Of a stretch of DNA of 64,000 nt, positions 11,993 through 35,130 are shown in pieces. Under the pieces are notes generated by a model. The model was not told the origin of the DNA. It saw only the letters and a list, made by a program, of their open reading frames with translations, and searched no databases. The position numbers were made by a program, and so were the translations under genes. The DNA lies in NCBI RefSeq assembly GCF_963422355.1, contig NC_085106.1:4978005-5042004 (forward strand), written 5' to 3'. Position 1 is the stretch's first letter. Each line of letters opens with the position of its first letter. This DNA is from Corticium candelabrum. Lineage: Eukaryota; Porifera; Homoscleromorpha; Homosclerophorida; Plakinidae.

Positions 11993-12425
11993 GTCACCGC
12001 CGTGGCTTAGTGCTTAGTGACAATGGCTACCACTCCATGGTTTGGGGTTCAAACCCCAGTGACAACAGTAATTATGAACTTGTCTGTCTTTCTTTCTCAT
12101 GTTTCTTTATCTTTATCCATGAGACTATGACTCGTTTCAGTTGTTGGGGAGTTTCTGTGGTCTGGCGAACGGTCCGTTGACAATGACGTTCAGTGCTTTC
12201 CTGGTGGTCATTGATATCCACTAGGCGTGCTGTCTCAATGTTCGCGGTCACCGTAATGCCTGCAATCTATATTGAATTGGCTAGTCACTGATCGACGTAT
12301 GGACTGCACGGAAACATATACCCTGCTGGGCTCACCTGCCGGGTTGGTGGGTGCCCAGATGGGGGTAAAGACCCCACTCGCCCATTATGGAGGGGAATAA
12401 CGACACAACAATAATAATAACAATA
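11993..12425 (+). repeat. tRNA-derived SINE, family A, copy 2
   Basis: It is nearly identical to copy 1 through its whole length and starts immediately after the AAT-type tail of copy 1, giving a head-to-tail pair. A and B boxes are conserved (GTGGCTTAGTG at about 12002; GGTTCAAACCCC at about 12046). Its tail (AATAATAATAACAATAA) ends about five bases from the stop codon of the minus-strand EFCAB10 gene. Confidence 0.85.
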
Positions 12426-12429
12426 AGTC

Positions 12430-12958
12430 TTACGTTTCCTTCATGAAAGTGTCAAGAGTTATCTTGTCTACTTCAGTTCCCGCTGGGTGTTCGTTGAAAG
12501 AGCTGACTCCAAAGTTCTTGAGAGCTGATCATGATCAACAGTTGGTCACACTTATATACAAACCAGATGCAGTTGTTTGTTTATCATCATTTCTCACCTT
12601 CTAGATATTGCTTTCTCGTAATGTAACCTCGATGTGTTACGTCAAACATGCCAAACATTGCTCGGATATTGTTGTCTTGAAACAAACAAGGTGCATCATG
12701 CCTCTCCCCTTCTCGTTTGTCTTTCAGTTCTTGTATGTACTGTACCATGAATTCTTTTGGATTATCTACCAATTATAAAATTTTGATTGTACAGCGTCTT
12801 GAATAAATTAGGTCGCTGTAGGCATCATCACCTGGTCTATGGTGTACGATGGCAGCTGTTAGGTTAGTGAAGAAGTCTCTTAGTCTGTGATCTGTAACAT
12901 AGTCTTCTGCGTCGGCCTGCCGATTTATTGATTCTCTCGCACGCAATGAACTCGACAT
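12430..12958 (-). CDS. EFCAB10: EF-hand calcium-binding domain-containing protein 10 (EFCAB10)
   Basis: Three exons on the minus strand give a 129-residue protein: 12832-12958, 12598-12765 and 12430-12524. The two introns are 66 and 73 nt with gtgatg...tag and gtgagaa...cag borders, and both joins are phase 1. The N-terminus (residues about 15-60) is an RIIa/adenylate-kinase-like helix pair (HRLRDFFTNLTAAIVHHRP, then NPKEFMVQYIQEL). The C-terminal half is an EF-hand-like pair (NNIRAMFGMFDVTHRGYITR, then a second helix ending DKITLDTFMKET). The calcium loop lacks several acidic residues, as in vertebrate EFCAB10, so calcium binding is doubtful. The length matches the family (about 127 aa). The family occurs in ciliated animals and is probably flagellar; its exact role is unclear. 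The ATG is 143 bp from the divergent SET gene. Confidence 0.85.
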
Positions 12959-13101
12959 CGGCTGTTGCGGGTTGTTACCGGTTGCAATGCAACCAGTGAT
13001 ATTACAGAAATCCCGGATAGACGGTTGTACAGTGCATAGAAATTATCAGTGACGCCCACACACTCTCACACGCGCGCTAGCCTCGCGTGACGAGACGATT
13101 C
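12959..13101. promoter_or_regulatory. Bidirectional promoter between EFCAB10 and SET methyltransferase
   Basis: Only 143 bp separate the two divergent ATGs, so both promoters and 5' leaders must lie here. The region contains CpG-rich stretches (ACGCGCGCTAGCCTCGCG at 13070-13087) and no TATA box that I can see. Confidence 0.55.
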
Positions 13102-13785
13102 ATGTACCCTGGATGTGATTGCGAAGACGTCTGCTCCGTCGGTTGTTTGTGCCTTTTGTCCAATGGTTCTGTTTGTAATAGCGATGGCTGTTTAATCTCA
13201 ACTGGAGAGGACGGCGGACCGCTACTAGAGTGCAACTCAAACTGTTCATGCAACAGCAACTGTCCAAACAGATGCGTCCAGAGCGGACGAGGATGCAAAA
13301 ATCATTTACAAGTGTTTCAGACGGCACGGAAAGGTGTAGGAGTGGTGACCAAGCAAGCCATCGCTCAACATCGATACGTATGTGACTACAGCGGGGAGAT
13401 TATTCGCAAGTCAGAGGCGACGCGGAGAGCAAAGATATACGGCAGAGACGAAGCAAATTACATTTTCACACTAAGAGAGCATGTAGCATCAAGAGGAATC
13501 ATATGCACGTACGTTGATGCAACTGCTAGTGACTGCATTTCGAAATTCATCAACCATTCCTGTGATCCTAACCTGATGATGCTCCCTGTGCGTGTAGACT
13601 CCATTCTACCCACGTTGGCATTGTTCGCTGTCAGAAATATAGAGGCAGACGAGGAACTGGTATTTGACTACAGTGGAGGGGAACAAGAAGATGAAGCAAA
13701 CTACGAGGGATGTGATAGAATTGTATGCTACTGTGACTCACAAAATTGTAGGGGATACCTGCCATATAATAAGACACTATTCTAA
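13102..13785 (+). CDS. SETMAR: SETMAR-type histone-lysine N-methyltransferase (SET domain only)
   Basis: An intronless 227-residue protein. A pre-SET cysteine cluster (GCDCEDVCSVGCLC, later CNSNCSCNSNCPNRC) occupies about residues 5-65. The SET domain follows, with GVGVVTKQAI, the AdoMet/active-site motif FINHSCDPN and the motif EELVFDYSGG. A post-SET zinc motif CYCDSQNCRGYLPYN closes the protein. The run MMLPVRVDSILPTLALFAVR after the NHSC motif is typical of the SETMAR SET domain, which methylates histone H3 in vertebrates. There is no C-terminal mariner transposase; that fusion is a primate novelty. An earlier GTG at 13087 is in frame, but I chose the first ATG at 13102. It is divergent to EFCAB10 and convergent with NRF1, with 139 bp between stop codons. 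Confidence 0.85.
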   Translation: MYPGCDCEDVCSVGCLCLLSNGSVCNSDGCLISTGEDGGPLLECNSNCSCNSNCPNRCVQSGRGCKNHLQVFQTARKGVGVVTKQAIAQHRYVCDYSGEIIRKSEATRRAKIYGRDEANYIFTLREHVASRGIICTYVDATASDCISKFINHSCDPNLMMLPVRVDSILPTLALFAVRNIEADEELVFDYSGGEQEDEANYEGCDRIVCYCDSQNCRGYLPYNKTLF

Positions 13786-13924
13786 GGTCTAAGGCTACTC
13801 CCTGAAGCAAGCGTTTCAGATACAGTACAGTGGACACTACTATATAACAGGCATGCACAAATCCACTATAGAGCACAGTTAGATATGATGATACTGATAG
13901 AGGTCTGTTTTAATCCGTTCTTAA

Positions 13925-15400
13925 TTAATGCTGCTCATGAGACATGATGTCGACTTCAACTTCCACTTGCTCTGATGTAGGGTTTCCTGTAGGTTGTTCG
14001 TTGACCTGTTGCTCGATTACTACTTGATTCATAACTTGAGCAGTCGCAACTTGTTCAACATTGATGTTTATTTGACCCGTTTCATCACCATGTGTGACAC
14101 TGGCCACCTCTACCTGATGGTTAGCAGTCGGAATCATAACATGCTCACTCGCCAACGCACTCTGCAGCATCTCTTGACTAATGGGTATATTAATTAGTTG
14201 TGTGCCAGATGCAGGGTCTTGACTAATAAGAGTGGCAACTGAGCCAGCTTCCCCTTGTTGTAGTACGGCTGTAAACTGGGTACTACTGAGTGTGCCACTA
14301 CCTGATACAGCAGCTGCAAGAGCACTGATAGCCGAGTTTGAAGCTTCTGAGGTGACAATTCCTTCCTGAGATACAGCAACTTCAGCCAGAGTTGAGATCT
14401 CTGACTGAGGAATGGCCTGCATGGAAACAGTGGCAGGAAGAGTGTCTGTCTGTTCAAGCGTGTGTTGTAATATCATGGTGCCATCGGGCTGTAGATGATG
14501 TAGAACGACTTCTCCTAGATGCCTCGAATGACGCAATTCTTTCTCAGCTTCCATCTCTACTTCTGACTTGTCACAAGTCACAAGGTCTAACCTATTGTGG
14601 TATTGATAACATGATCTGACAATTGATCTCAGTGCATCTGTCCAAGATTGTTGTTCCTTCTGCTGCTCTGATCTCACATCACTGCGTACGTTCTGCCACG
14701 GAACCGTATCTGGCCACCACGCTGGCTTCATCTCTTCTTTTCCCCATCCTGGCTTGCCTCTCTGTAAGGAAGCTTTCAACATGTCAGGAATAAACGCTCG
14801 TAGCTGTGCTTGCGTCATCTTGTCCAGAGGCACAGGATTCCCCTCAACAACCAGCGCAGGAAGGTCGAACTTATCACCATGACTCGGTTGCGGTAATAAC
14901 TGATTCTGAGCAGCTACGTTGAGCTCCTTCATAATGGTTTCCTTGTGTTCTCGCACGATCCCCTCAAGGGGCGCCGCACCAAACACTTTGAACGTCGACG
15001 ACCCTGACGCAGATTTCGTAGCGCACGTAACAACAACAGCTTGTTGACCAACACGAGTAGTGTATTCATCAACAGTTGTCTTCAGTTTCTTCAGCAAACG
15101 AGCTGCCTGTCGCTTGCGAATGGCGGGATTCGCCTCAAACGACATCGAGCGCTTTCTCTTCAGTCCGAGACAGTCGTGTGCACGTCCACCATCAGCTGCA
15201 GTGTATGCCAAACCCATAGGACCGATATCACCATCTTCCGCCTTTGTGTGAAGCATCGAGTCATGAGAGTGATGAGTGTGATGTGCATGGTGACTGTGAG
15301 CCTGCTCGATTGACTCAAACGTCACGCCGCTGTCCACCGCTTCGCCAATAACGTCAACGCCCGTTGAGGCCTGCGTAGTCGGATCAGCTGTACTAGCCAT
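13925..15400 (-). CDS. NRF1: Nuclear respiratory factor 1 (NRF1) transcription factor
   Basis: A single-exon 491-residue protein starting at the ATG at 15400; the same frame stays open upstream without another ATG. Residues about 75-110 hold the nuclear localisation and start of the DNA-binding region (KRKRSMSFEANPAIRKRQAA). The conserved NRF1/P3A2/EWG DNA-binding and dimerisation domain continues through VYTTR-like and KVFGAAPLEGIVREHKETIM stretches. It ends around GWGKEEMKPAWWPDTVPWQN and SCYQYHNRLDLV. The C-terminal 200 residues are Gln/Ser/Thr/Val-rich and resemble the transactivation domain. Vertebrate NRF1 is 503 aa, so this is full length. NRF1 binds GCGC-type palindromes in promoters of nuclear-encoded mitochondrial and growth genes. 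It is 111 bp head-to-head with FPPS. The lack of introns is notable for this gene. Confidence 0.95.
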   Translation of the reverse strand: MASTADPTTQASTGVDVIGEAVDSGVTFESIEQAHSHHAHHTHHSHDSMLHTKAEDGDIGPMGLAYTAADGGRAHDCLGLKRKRSMSFEANPAIRKRQAARLLKKLKTTVDEYTTRVGQQAVVVTCATKSASGSSTFKVFGAAPLEGIVREHKETIMKELNVAAQNQLLPQPSHGDKFDLPALVVEGNPVPLDKMTQAQLRAFIPDMLKASLQRGKPGWGKEEMKPAWWPDTVPWQNVRSDVRSEQQKEQQSWTDALRSIVRSCYQYHNRLDLVTCDKSEVEMEAEKELRHSRHLGEVVLHHLQPDGTMILQHTLEQTDTLPATVSMQAIPQSEISTLAEVAVSQEGIVTSEASNSAISALAAAVSGSGTLSSTQFTAVLQQGEAGSVATLISQDPASGTQLINIPISQEMLQSALASEHVMIPTANHQVEVASVTHGDETGQININVEQVATAQVMNQVVIEQQVNEQPTGNPTSEQVEVEVDIMSHEQH

Positions 15401-15511
15401 TCTGCGCAAACCGCCACCTAACTGTGATGCGCTTGAGCACAACGGTTTTTTGACAGAGAAACGCAACGCGCATGCTCGGATGCAAATTTGTGTCTCCTGA
15501 TCTTGAAGGAC
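15401..15511. promoter_or_regulatory. Bidirectional promoter between NRF1 and FPPS
   Basis: Only 111 bp separate the NRF1 ATG (15400, minus) from the FPPS ATG (15512, plus). The stretch ACGCAACGCGCATGCTCGGA at 15461-15480 contains TGCGC/GCATGC-type half-sites resembling the NRF1 consensus. NRF1 autoregulation is therefore possible but unproven. No TATA box is seen. Confidence 0.5.
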
Positions 15512-28278
<12,767 letters not shown>

Positions 28279-28367
28279 GCTGAACACACAAGGCCTATCT
28301 TTATTTGAACAGTCAGTTGTATTTACAGTTTCTCACAATGATTAATTTGCGTAATTCTGTATGTCAG

Positions 28368-28373
28368 AATAAA
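28368..28373 (+). terminator. FPPS polyadenylation signal
   Basis: A canonical AATAAA lies 90 bp after the FPPS stop codon. Confidence 0.6.
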
Positions 28374-28549
28374 TGTTCTTACAGCAGACCATGTACCAAA
28401 ATATTGAACAGGCAGTAGAAACATAGGGCTGTTGAGTCAGCACATGTACTCTACTGTATTGCAGATCTGTATAAAGTATTTGCTTTGATCTAGATTTAGA
28501 TTTAGATTTGTTGTGTAGTGTATACTGTATACATTACTCTGTTGTGGTG

Positions 28550-28757
28550 TGTGCACGTGTCTTTGTGTGTGTGCACGTGCGTTTGTGTGTGTGCACGTGC
28601 GTTTGTGTGTGTGCACATGTGTGTGTGTGTGTGTGCACGTATGTGTGTGTGTGCACGTATGTGTGTGTGTGTGCATGTGTGTGTGTGTGTGCACGTGTGT
28701 GTGTGTGTGTGTGTGCATGTGTGTGTGTGTGTGTGCGTGCGTGCACGCGCGTGTGTA
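28550..28757. repeat. Variant (TG)n array with 20-bp higher-order unit
   Basis: TG repeats interrupted periodically by GCACGTGCGTT or GCACGTATG, giving a roughly 20-bp higher-order period in the left half (GTGTGTGTGCACGTGCGTTT). Confidence 0.9.
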
Positions 28758-28799
28758 CTCTTCAACTTCTACTTTAGTGCAGTACTTAGAGATTGGAGA

Positions 28800-28980
28800 A
28801 ATTTTTTCATCAAGAAGGAGCATGTGTGAACTACAAGGTTGGTAGAGGGTTGGTGGGGAATAGAACTTCAAAGTCTCAACAGGTTACAGAATCCCAGTTT
28901 GCAGATGATGTGGCATTGTGTTCTACATCATGTCAAGGGTTTGAAAGCATTTCTAAAGCTTTTATCCAAGCTATTAAGTA
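28800..28980 (+). pseudogene. LINE reverse transcriptase fragment (FADD box)
   Basis: The frame reads VTESQFADDVALCSTSCQGF and ESISKAF. This is the catalytic YADD/FADD motif region of a non-LTR reverse transcriptase with its downstream helix. Only about 60 codons remain; a family B SINE follows directly. Confidence 0.7.
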
Positions 28981-28984
28981 TGTA

Positions 28985-29338
28985 TATATCCGGGACCCAT
29001 CAGAATTGTACACATTCACAGTGATGGCGAGTTATGGCATAATTTCCTTGGGCAAGAAACTCACACACAACTGCTGCTCTTGATTCAGGAGTATGATTGA
29101 GTACCTGGTCATTGACTGGGGTGGCAAAGACCGGCCTCGACTGTGACAAAGTGTATCAGCCACCGGAGTCCTGGTGGACGTCGGGTGCCTACACTGCAGT
29201 TGACATCGCAGTTAGTGCTCCTGTGAAAACCTGGCCAGGTTCCAGGAGATTGCTTAGCATGGGCCCATATAGTTCCTGCATAGTACACAGGAACCCAGTC
29301 ATCCCGCTGGCGGCGTGATTCTTATCAACTTGCCATTT
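28985..29338 (+). repeat. tRNA-derived SINE, family B, copy 2 (5' truncated)
   Basis: It lacks the A-box head but shares the body with copy 3 (CCGGGACCC near the start, GGCATAATTTCCTTGGGCAA, GAACCCAGTCATCC near the end). It ends at a TTGCCATTTGTG motif directly followed by the (TG)n array at 29348. Confidence 0.8.
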
Positions 29339-29346
29339 GTGTGTAT

Positions 29347-29347
<1 letters not shown>

Positions 29348-29416
<69 letters not shown>
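29348..29416. repeat. (TG)n microsatellite at SINE 3' end
   Basis: About 34 TG units located exactly between the 3' end of SINE copy 2 and the 5' region of SINE copy 3. Confidence 0.95.
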
Positions 29417-29417
<1 letters not shown>

Positions 29418-29440
29418 AAACTGATGATTGTCTGGTGATA

Positions 29441-29860
29441 TAACATAATAGCTCAGTTGGTTAGAGAGTCATTTTATGGAGTGAGTACATCCGGGACCCT
29501 TCAGGGTTGCAAGTTCAAGTCACAGTGATGGCAAGCTATGGCATAATCTCCTTGGGAAAGAAACTCACACACGATTGCCTCTCTCGACTCAGGAGTATAA
29601 ATGAGTACCTGGTCTTTGACGAAAGGCCCTGACTGAGACAAATCTATCAGCCACTGGGGTCCCGGTGGGACTTCGGGTGCTCACACCACAGTTGGCTTCA
29701 CAAGCCGGTGCTCCTGCAAGTACCTGACCAGGCTCCAGGAGATTACTTAACATGGCCTATAGCTCCTGCGTAGTGCACAGGAACCCAGTCATCTGACTGG
29801 GGGCATGACCATATACCGCAGCTTCTTATCCGTTTGCCATTTTGCATTTTGCAAATTGGT
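29441..29860 (+). repeat. tRNA-derived SINE, family B, copy 3 (full length)
   Basis: The A box TAGCTCAGTTGG is at about 29450 and the B-box-like GGTTGCAAGTTCAAGTC at about 29504. The rest of the body aligns with copies 1 and 2. The 3' end has TTTGCCATTTTGC and no long dinucleotide tail. Confidence 0.8.
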
Positions 29861-30340
29861 GATTTGATTATGATTTGGTTTGGCAGAACACATGCAAAGG
29901 CAGACTAGAGGTTGACAGAGTGGATCTTTGGCTTGCTAACTGATTGAAGACATGTTGGCTGGAAACACTCTGGCAAACTGATGACAGATAAACAGCAAAG
30001 AGAACTTGCAATGAATGCAAAAAGTGTACCTAGTAGCTACTTGATTGATAAGAGTTGTAAGGGAATTAAGCGTTGTTAATGAGATCTGCATTAATTATTG
30101 CACTACATTCAGTGTGGTTAAAAGCTACTGTTGTGTACAAAACATTTGGTATTGTATTTGATTATGACAGCAACACTTCTACATTTGTGGTTACACAGCT
30201 CACATGCTAAATCAATAATCAGTTATGCCTAACTTGTCTCTTGCAACATGTAGAATCTACTGTAGTCAGTAGTGATAATAGTAGACCGGTCTACTATTTT
30301 TCATACCCTACTCAACCCGGTCTTATATTTTAGCACGGTC

Positions 30341-30343
<3 letters not shown>
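29861..30343. other. Intergenic, nothing recognised
   Basis: AT-rich sequence without coding potential. A small palindrome AGTAGACCGGTCTACT lies at 30282-30297. Confidence 0.4.

Positions 30344-30409
<66 letters not shown>
30344..30409. repeat. (TA)n microsatellite
   Basis: About 33 uninterrupted TA units. Confidence 0.95.
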
Positions 30410-30410
<1 letters not shown>

Positions 30411-30777
30411 ATGTTTGTAGCACACTAAAAAGTGCAGTTCCCTTAAAGGGCAACACATACACGCAAATCTACATAAAACAAACACACACTCGGACTAAAT
30501 AACTTCTACGTAGACACTATCTAAACCCTCATACTAGAATAACTTGTACGAACAAGTTACAAAATTGTGAGACCTAGGCTTGCGCCTGTACTCTAAACGC
30601 CCAACACACTTTACTATGGTATTACTTGAATACACGCACCGTTTAAGAATAACAGTTGTTCTTTCTTCATCTTATCTGCTGCTTCCACAAACAGCTGCCC
30701 AATCTATCAGTTATGGAATCTCTATCCCGCATTCCTAGACCTCTGCGAATTCTCTCCTGTACGCTCTGTTCACTGAC

Positions 30778-32272
30778 CTAACAGTTACACCGTTTTGTAG
30801 GTCCCAAAAGACAACTTCCATACACTAGGACTGGAAACAGTTGAACTTCCATAATTTGTTTCCATGCCAGATCGGACATACAATAACCTCCTAACTTTGC
30901 AATTGCAGCATTGACTGCACTGTAGAACTTCCGACACCTATTATCCACTGCTAGATGGTCTGTTCCATCGTGGTCAAAGATTGTGCCCAGGTGAATAATA
31001 GACTCTTTGTAAGGCAGAATAGATCCCCTCAGACATAACTCCGGGTTTGTAATAGCTACCCTCTTATGTTTGGCAAACACTATTGATGTGGATTTCTTTT
31101 CGTTAAACAACAGACTGTGATCTTCTGCATACTCTCCACACACATTCAGCATTCTCTGGAGGCCTAATACTGATGGAGATAATAACATAATATCGTCCGC
31201 ATATGCCAGAGCTCCTACATATTTATCACCTATTCTCGCATCGTCTCCACTTTGCTTTAACTGTCGTAGGAGATCGTCAATGTATGTATTAAACAGATCG
31301 GTGATAGTACACTTCGTTGCCTTACACCATTATGCACTCCAAAGGGACTGGATTGTTTCCCATTCCATTTGACAACCATGCTCTCACTCTCATACCAATG
31401 CCGCAGAAACTTCACAAAGTACGCCGGACAACCTGCATCTAATAGCCTGGTGAACAGTCTGTAGTGAGATTCCCTGTCATATGCCTTAGACAGATCTAAC
31501 GAGCATCCAAACATTTTGCGGTTTCCCTTGTCCAAGAAGTATTTGACAGACTCTTTCAACAAGAACGAGCAGTCACCACAACTATGATGGCTTTTGAACC
31601 CAAATTGCCTTTCATCTGACCTCAGACACAATCCAGCTTTATGAATAAGAATGTCCTCCAATACCTTTGAATTAATGCAAGAAATTGCAATGCCACGGTA
31701 GTTATCCCTATTAGAGGAGTCTCCTTTCTTGTCTTTGATAATTGGGACTATGAATGACTTCAACCATTGTTGAGGTACAAAGGAGTGTCACAAAATGCCA
31801 TAAATGCAACACTCGTGTGAATTACAAGACTCCTTCCCCCATGCTTTAAGTGTTCAGCCTGTACCTGATCCACTCCAGCCGATTTCTTCCACTTCAGCCT
31901 ACACTCCGCTTGCTCAACTTCCCATACATTGACATCTACCACCCACCATGGTAGCTTCAGCTTGCCTGAGTGAAACTGTAGTGTCTCTTCAAATACCTTA
32001 CACTCTTGCTCAATCTTTGAATTGGGCTCGCTGTTAATAATACCACCAAAATGCTGTTTCCATGCATTCATTTCTTCATCATCTGACTCTTCTGGACGAA
32101 CTCTTTTGGTTGGAAAGACTCTGTTCTGACTCTGTCCAAATTTAACATTTTGCCAAAAGGTCTTACAGTCACCCCTTTCTATGTCGTTGCCAAGCCTATC
32201 ACAGAACTTCTGTCGTTCATTTCTCCTCCATGCTTTTAATTTTCTTTTAAAGAGTTTTCTCGACTGACACAT
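30778..32272 (-). pseudogene. Non-LTR retrotransposon (LINE) reverse transcriptase, broken
   Basis: Three overlapping minus-strand frames form one RT. The 5' part has WKKSAGVDQVQAEHLKHGG. The middle has IIKDKKGDSSNRDNYRGIAI, FGFKSHHSCGDCSFLL, CSLDLSKAYDRESHYRLF and GVRQRSVLSP. The catalytic box AYADDIMLLS is at about 31180-31205, followed by a thumb region (LFNEKKSTSIVFAKH, then HLGTIF) to 30778. Order and spacing fit RT domains 0-7. Two frameshifts (about 31760 and 31260) inactivate it. No endonuclease is seen, so it is 5'-truncated as LINE copies usually are. Confidence 0.85.
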
Positions 32273-33229
32273 GGCAGCAGGAGATCATTCCCATGGTCAC
32301 TTTATTCGAGCACAGTCTATTATTACTGGAAATACGGTGACTGTCTAATCTCTGACAACTACATGTGGAGAGTGTCATAATTGTAGTTGCATGGATCAAC
32401 CTTTGGGTGCAATTCCCAAATAGTAGGTACTATAATGGTAAAATGAAAATGTTGTTATTCCTGCTACATGTCAAGTAACAGACAAATTGTTGGTTGCATC
32501 TGGAAGGTGTGCTGTGTGTCCAGTCAACATTTCAGTTTTGAGCTAAATACAATCAAATATTAAAAGAGTTTAATTTCTTTACATTTACACAAGACACAAA
32601 CCTCCAGTTTGACACAGAGTTCGAATAATATTTCTCTGGTTTGTTTTAAATGCATAACTCTACTGTGGTGGCTTGTGGTGCAGTAAAATCTCAACTCTTG
32701 TGCCCACCTACACTTAACGATCAGATTGGTCACATGAAAACTTTGACAACACTGTGTGATTAACTAATAACCCTGGAGATATTCCCACATTCTTGAGCAG
32801 TTGATGTGAGTATCCATCAGGGCTGGTTGGCAATGCAGTAACGAAATTGTACTTAGTGTCGTTTTTGTTGTGTTTGTATGCGTAGAGCAGCATCCAACCA
32901 CCTCATCCATTTCCATATCACAGTAAGTCTACAAATATATATTAAATATGTCCATTTACTTTATTCCTGTGATTCATACTTGGAATGGAGACTTACATCC
33001 TGGTGGTTGTATCCAGTAAATGTGGCTTTTTCAACTGCACTGCTTGTTGTCTGCTTGATGCTCCAGGGTAAGATTTTGAGCCTTTAAATTTGGAATAACC
33101 ACTAACTCCAACCCACTCAACACCATTGCATACCTACAACAAACAGCAATCATATCACACCATCTATCCATCCATGTTCTGTCTTCACTTGAGTAAGTGG
33201 TGCAAGTCACATTTTGTGATTTTTGTATC
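32273..33229. other. Intergenic, nothing recognised
   Basis: No frame or terminal repeat is convincing here. Confidence 0.35.
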
Positions 33230-33494
<265 letters not shown>

Positions 33495-33565
33495 CCTCCT
33501 CCGCCTCCTGTATCGTTTCTGTCTAAAGGACACGTTATACCCCTTCAATGGGGACAAAGACAAAG

Positions 33566-34590
33566 TCACAAAAAAGTCTCTCCAAGCATATTAATATGCA
33601 TTGTGTACTGAATAGCTTCATTTGCTTCTAAATATCTCTTACAGGTCTGACATTCAATGACTCCAGTTTGTTGATGTACAGGTTTTTCTTGTTCAGCAAA
33701 GCAATCGTGTCTCTTCAAATCACTAATGCGTCTGAAACATCTGAGACAGTCATGGCAGATAACAGTTTGCAAATCAAAATTGCCAGATGACAATTGACTA
33801 GACTCCAAGTAGGAATGGTAATGCCCTCTCCAAGTTGATCTGATTTATTTGCTAAGTCATACCAAGACCTTTCCGGAATCTTCAGCTCATTTAGGTCTTT
33901 CCAGCGTTTTCTAGGGCCTACCTTGTGGACGTTTTTCTGATAACCACCCAAAGGAGCATATCTTGGAAATTCAATGGTTGGGCATTCAAGTCAGATGCCC
34001 TATAACCATTGCATACGTCGTCTATAAGTTTTGTGTTTTTTGTCTGTTGTTTCATTTCAGACAAAGTTGGCCATTCTTCCTTCTTGCACAAACAATCGCA
34101 GCTGCCATGGGCTGTTCGACGTTTCAATTAATCCTTGTTGAAGGAGATCTTCTATTTCTTTCGGATCCCACTCCTGTCACCACTGTGATAACTGAGACAT
34201 CCAATGCCAAACACAAGACTGAACTCTATTTACAAGTGCACTATGGTAATTCTACGCATGCGCTTCCCTCATCACAGCCTTACACAACGCTCCTAATGCT
34301 TTGGACACTTTTGCAATTCTGCAATCGACATCCAAGTCTGATCTCCCTGAAGCTTCAATTGTGGATTGTATGTGAAATCTAGACACATGTTCAGTGTTAC
34401 CGTGTTCAGTTTGCATAGGACTGCAATCTTTGGAAAACACCTCCCTTCCTGCAGCCATCACCCTATCTCTCGGACTAGAGGGCCTAGCCTTATCCCTACA
34501 AAACAACTTGGCGATCAAGGAGCTACTATGCCATTGACTGTGACTTTGCATCGCCAAATTGAAGATATGAAAGTGGCAACCCACAACAGC
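33566..34590 (-). pseudogene. LINE ORF2 C-terminal region with zinc-finger tail
   Basis: From 34590 downward the minus strand reads IQSTIEASGRSDLDVDCRIA and KVSKALGALCKAV (RT connection domain). It then gives KRWKDLNELKIPERSWYDLA and a C2H2-like finger VICHDCLRCFRRISDLKRHD. A second partial finger (CQTCKRYLEAN) ends near 33600. This order is characteristic of a common invertebrate LINE C-terminus. Several frameshifts and stops separate the blocks. Confidence 0.75.
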
Positions 34591-35130
34591 ATCGTGGTCA
34601 AGTCATCTCTAGTAATTCTAATGACATCCTAACCGATTTGACATGTCATGACATTCTTAGCAAGTCAGGACATTGTATTTGCTACAGCTGTACGAGAATT
34701 TGTAGTTATTACAAAGAGATGGTGTCCTCAGCACGCCAATGCCAAAGAGAAATCTTACACAAAGAACGTGGAAGAAGTTTTCAAGGCTTGTCAGACTGAA
34801 TAACGCAGGACTTCCCTGTTCTATAGTCATGTCTCGAGACGACATTATGAACAAACTAGCTCTGACATTAGAATTTCTACAAATCAAAATATAATCGAAA
34901 TCACATACAGATGAGTCATATTGCACTATTTACAATGCAGAGTGACAATTTGAACTAAATTATCCAGTATAATATCATATACGTTTTTATAAATGATATA
35001 GGTATACCGTTACTCAAGTTAATTGAACTTGAAAGTCACAACATGGATTCACCGTGGCTACGCAGTCACACTCAAACATACAATAAAGAGCATTGAATGT
35101 TACAGCTTTAAAATTAATTACAAACTCACA
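34591..35130. other. Intergenic, nothing recognised
   Basis: AT-rich stretch preceding the 3' end of the AIG1 gene; no coding sequence is supported. Confidence 0.35.

Noticed and set aside
13100-13327. Minus-strand frames opposite the SET gene
   Set aside because: Shadow frames of the conserved plus-strand coding sequence.
14392-15313. Plus-strand frames opposite NRF1
   Set aside because: Shadow frames without family similarity; the minus-strand NRF1 is unmistakable.
15488-15511. Upstream extension of the FPPS start
   Set aside because: The longer frame begins with TTG, not ATG. The ATG at 15512 gives the expected FPPS length.
29450-29520. Possible tRNA gene at the head of SINE family B
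   Set aside because: The same head occurs in the inverted copy at 25.7 kb with a shared non-tRNA body, so it is a SINE.
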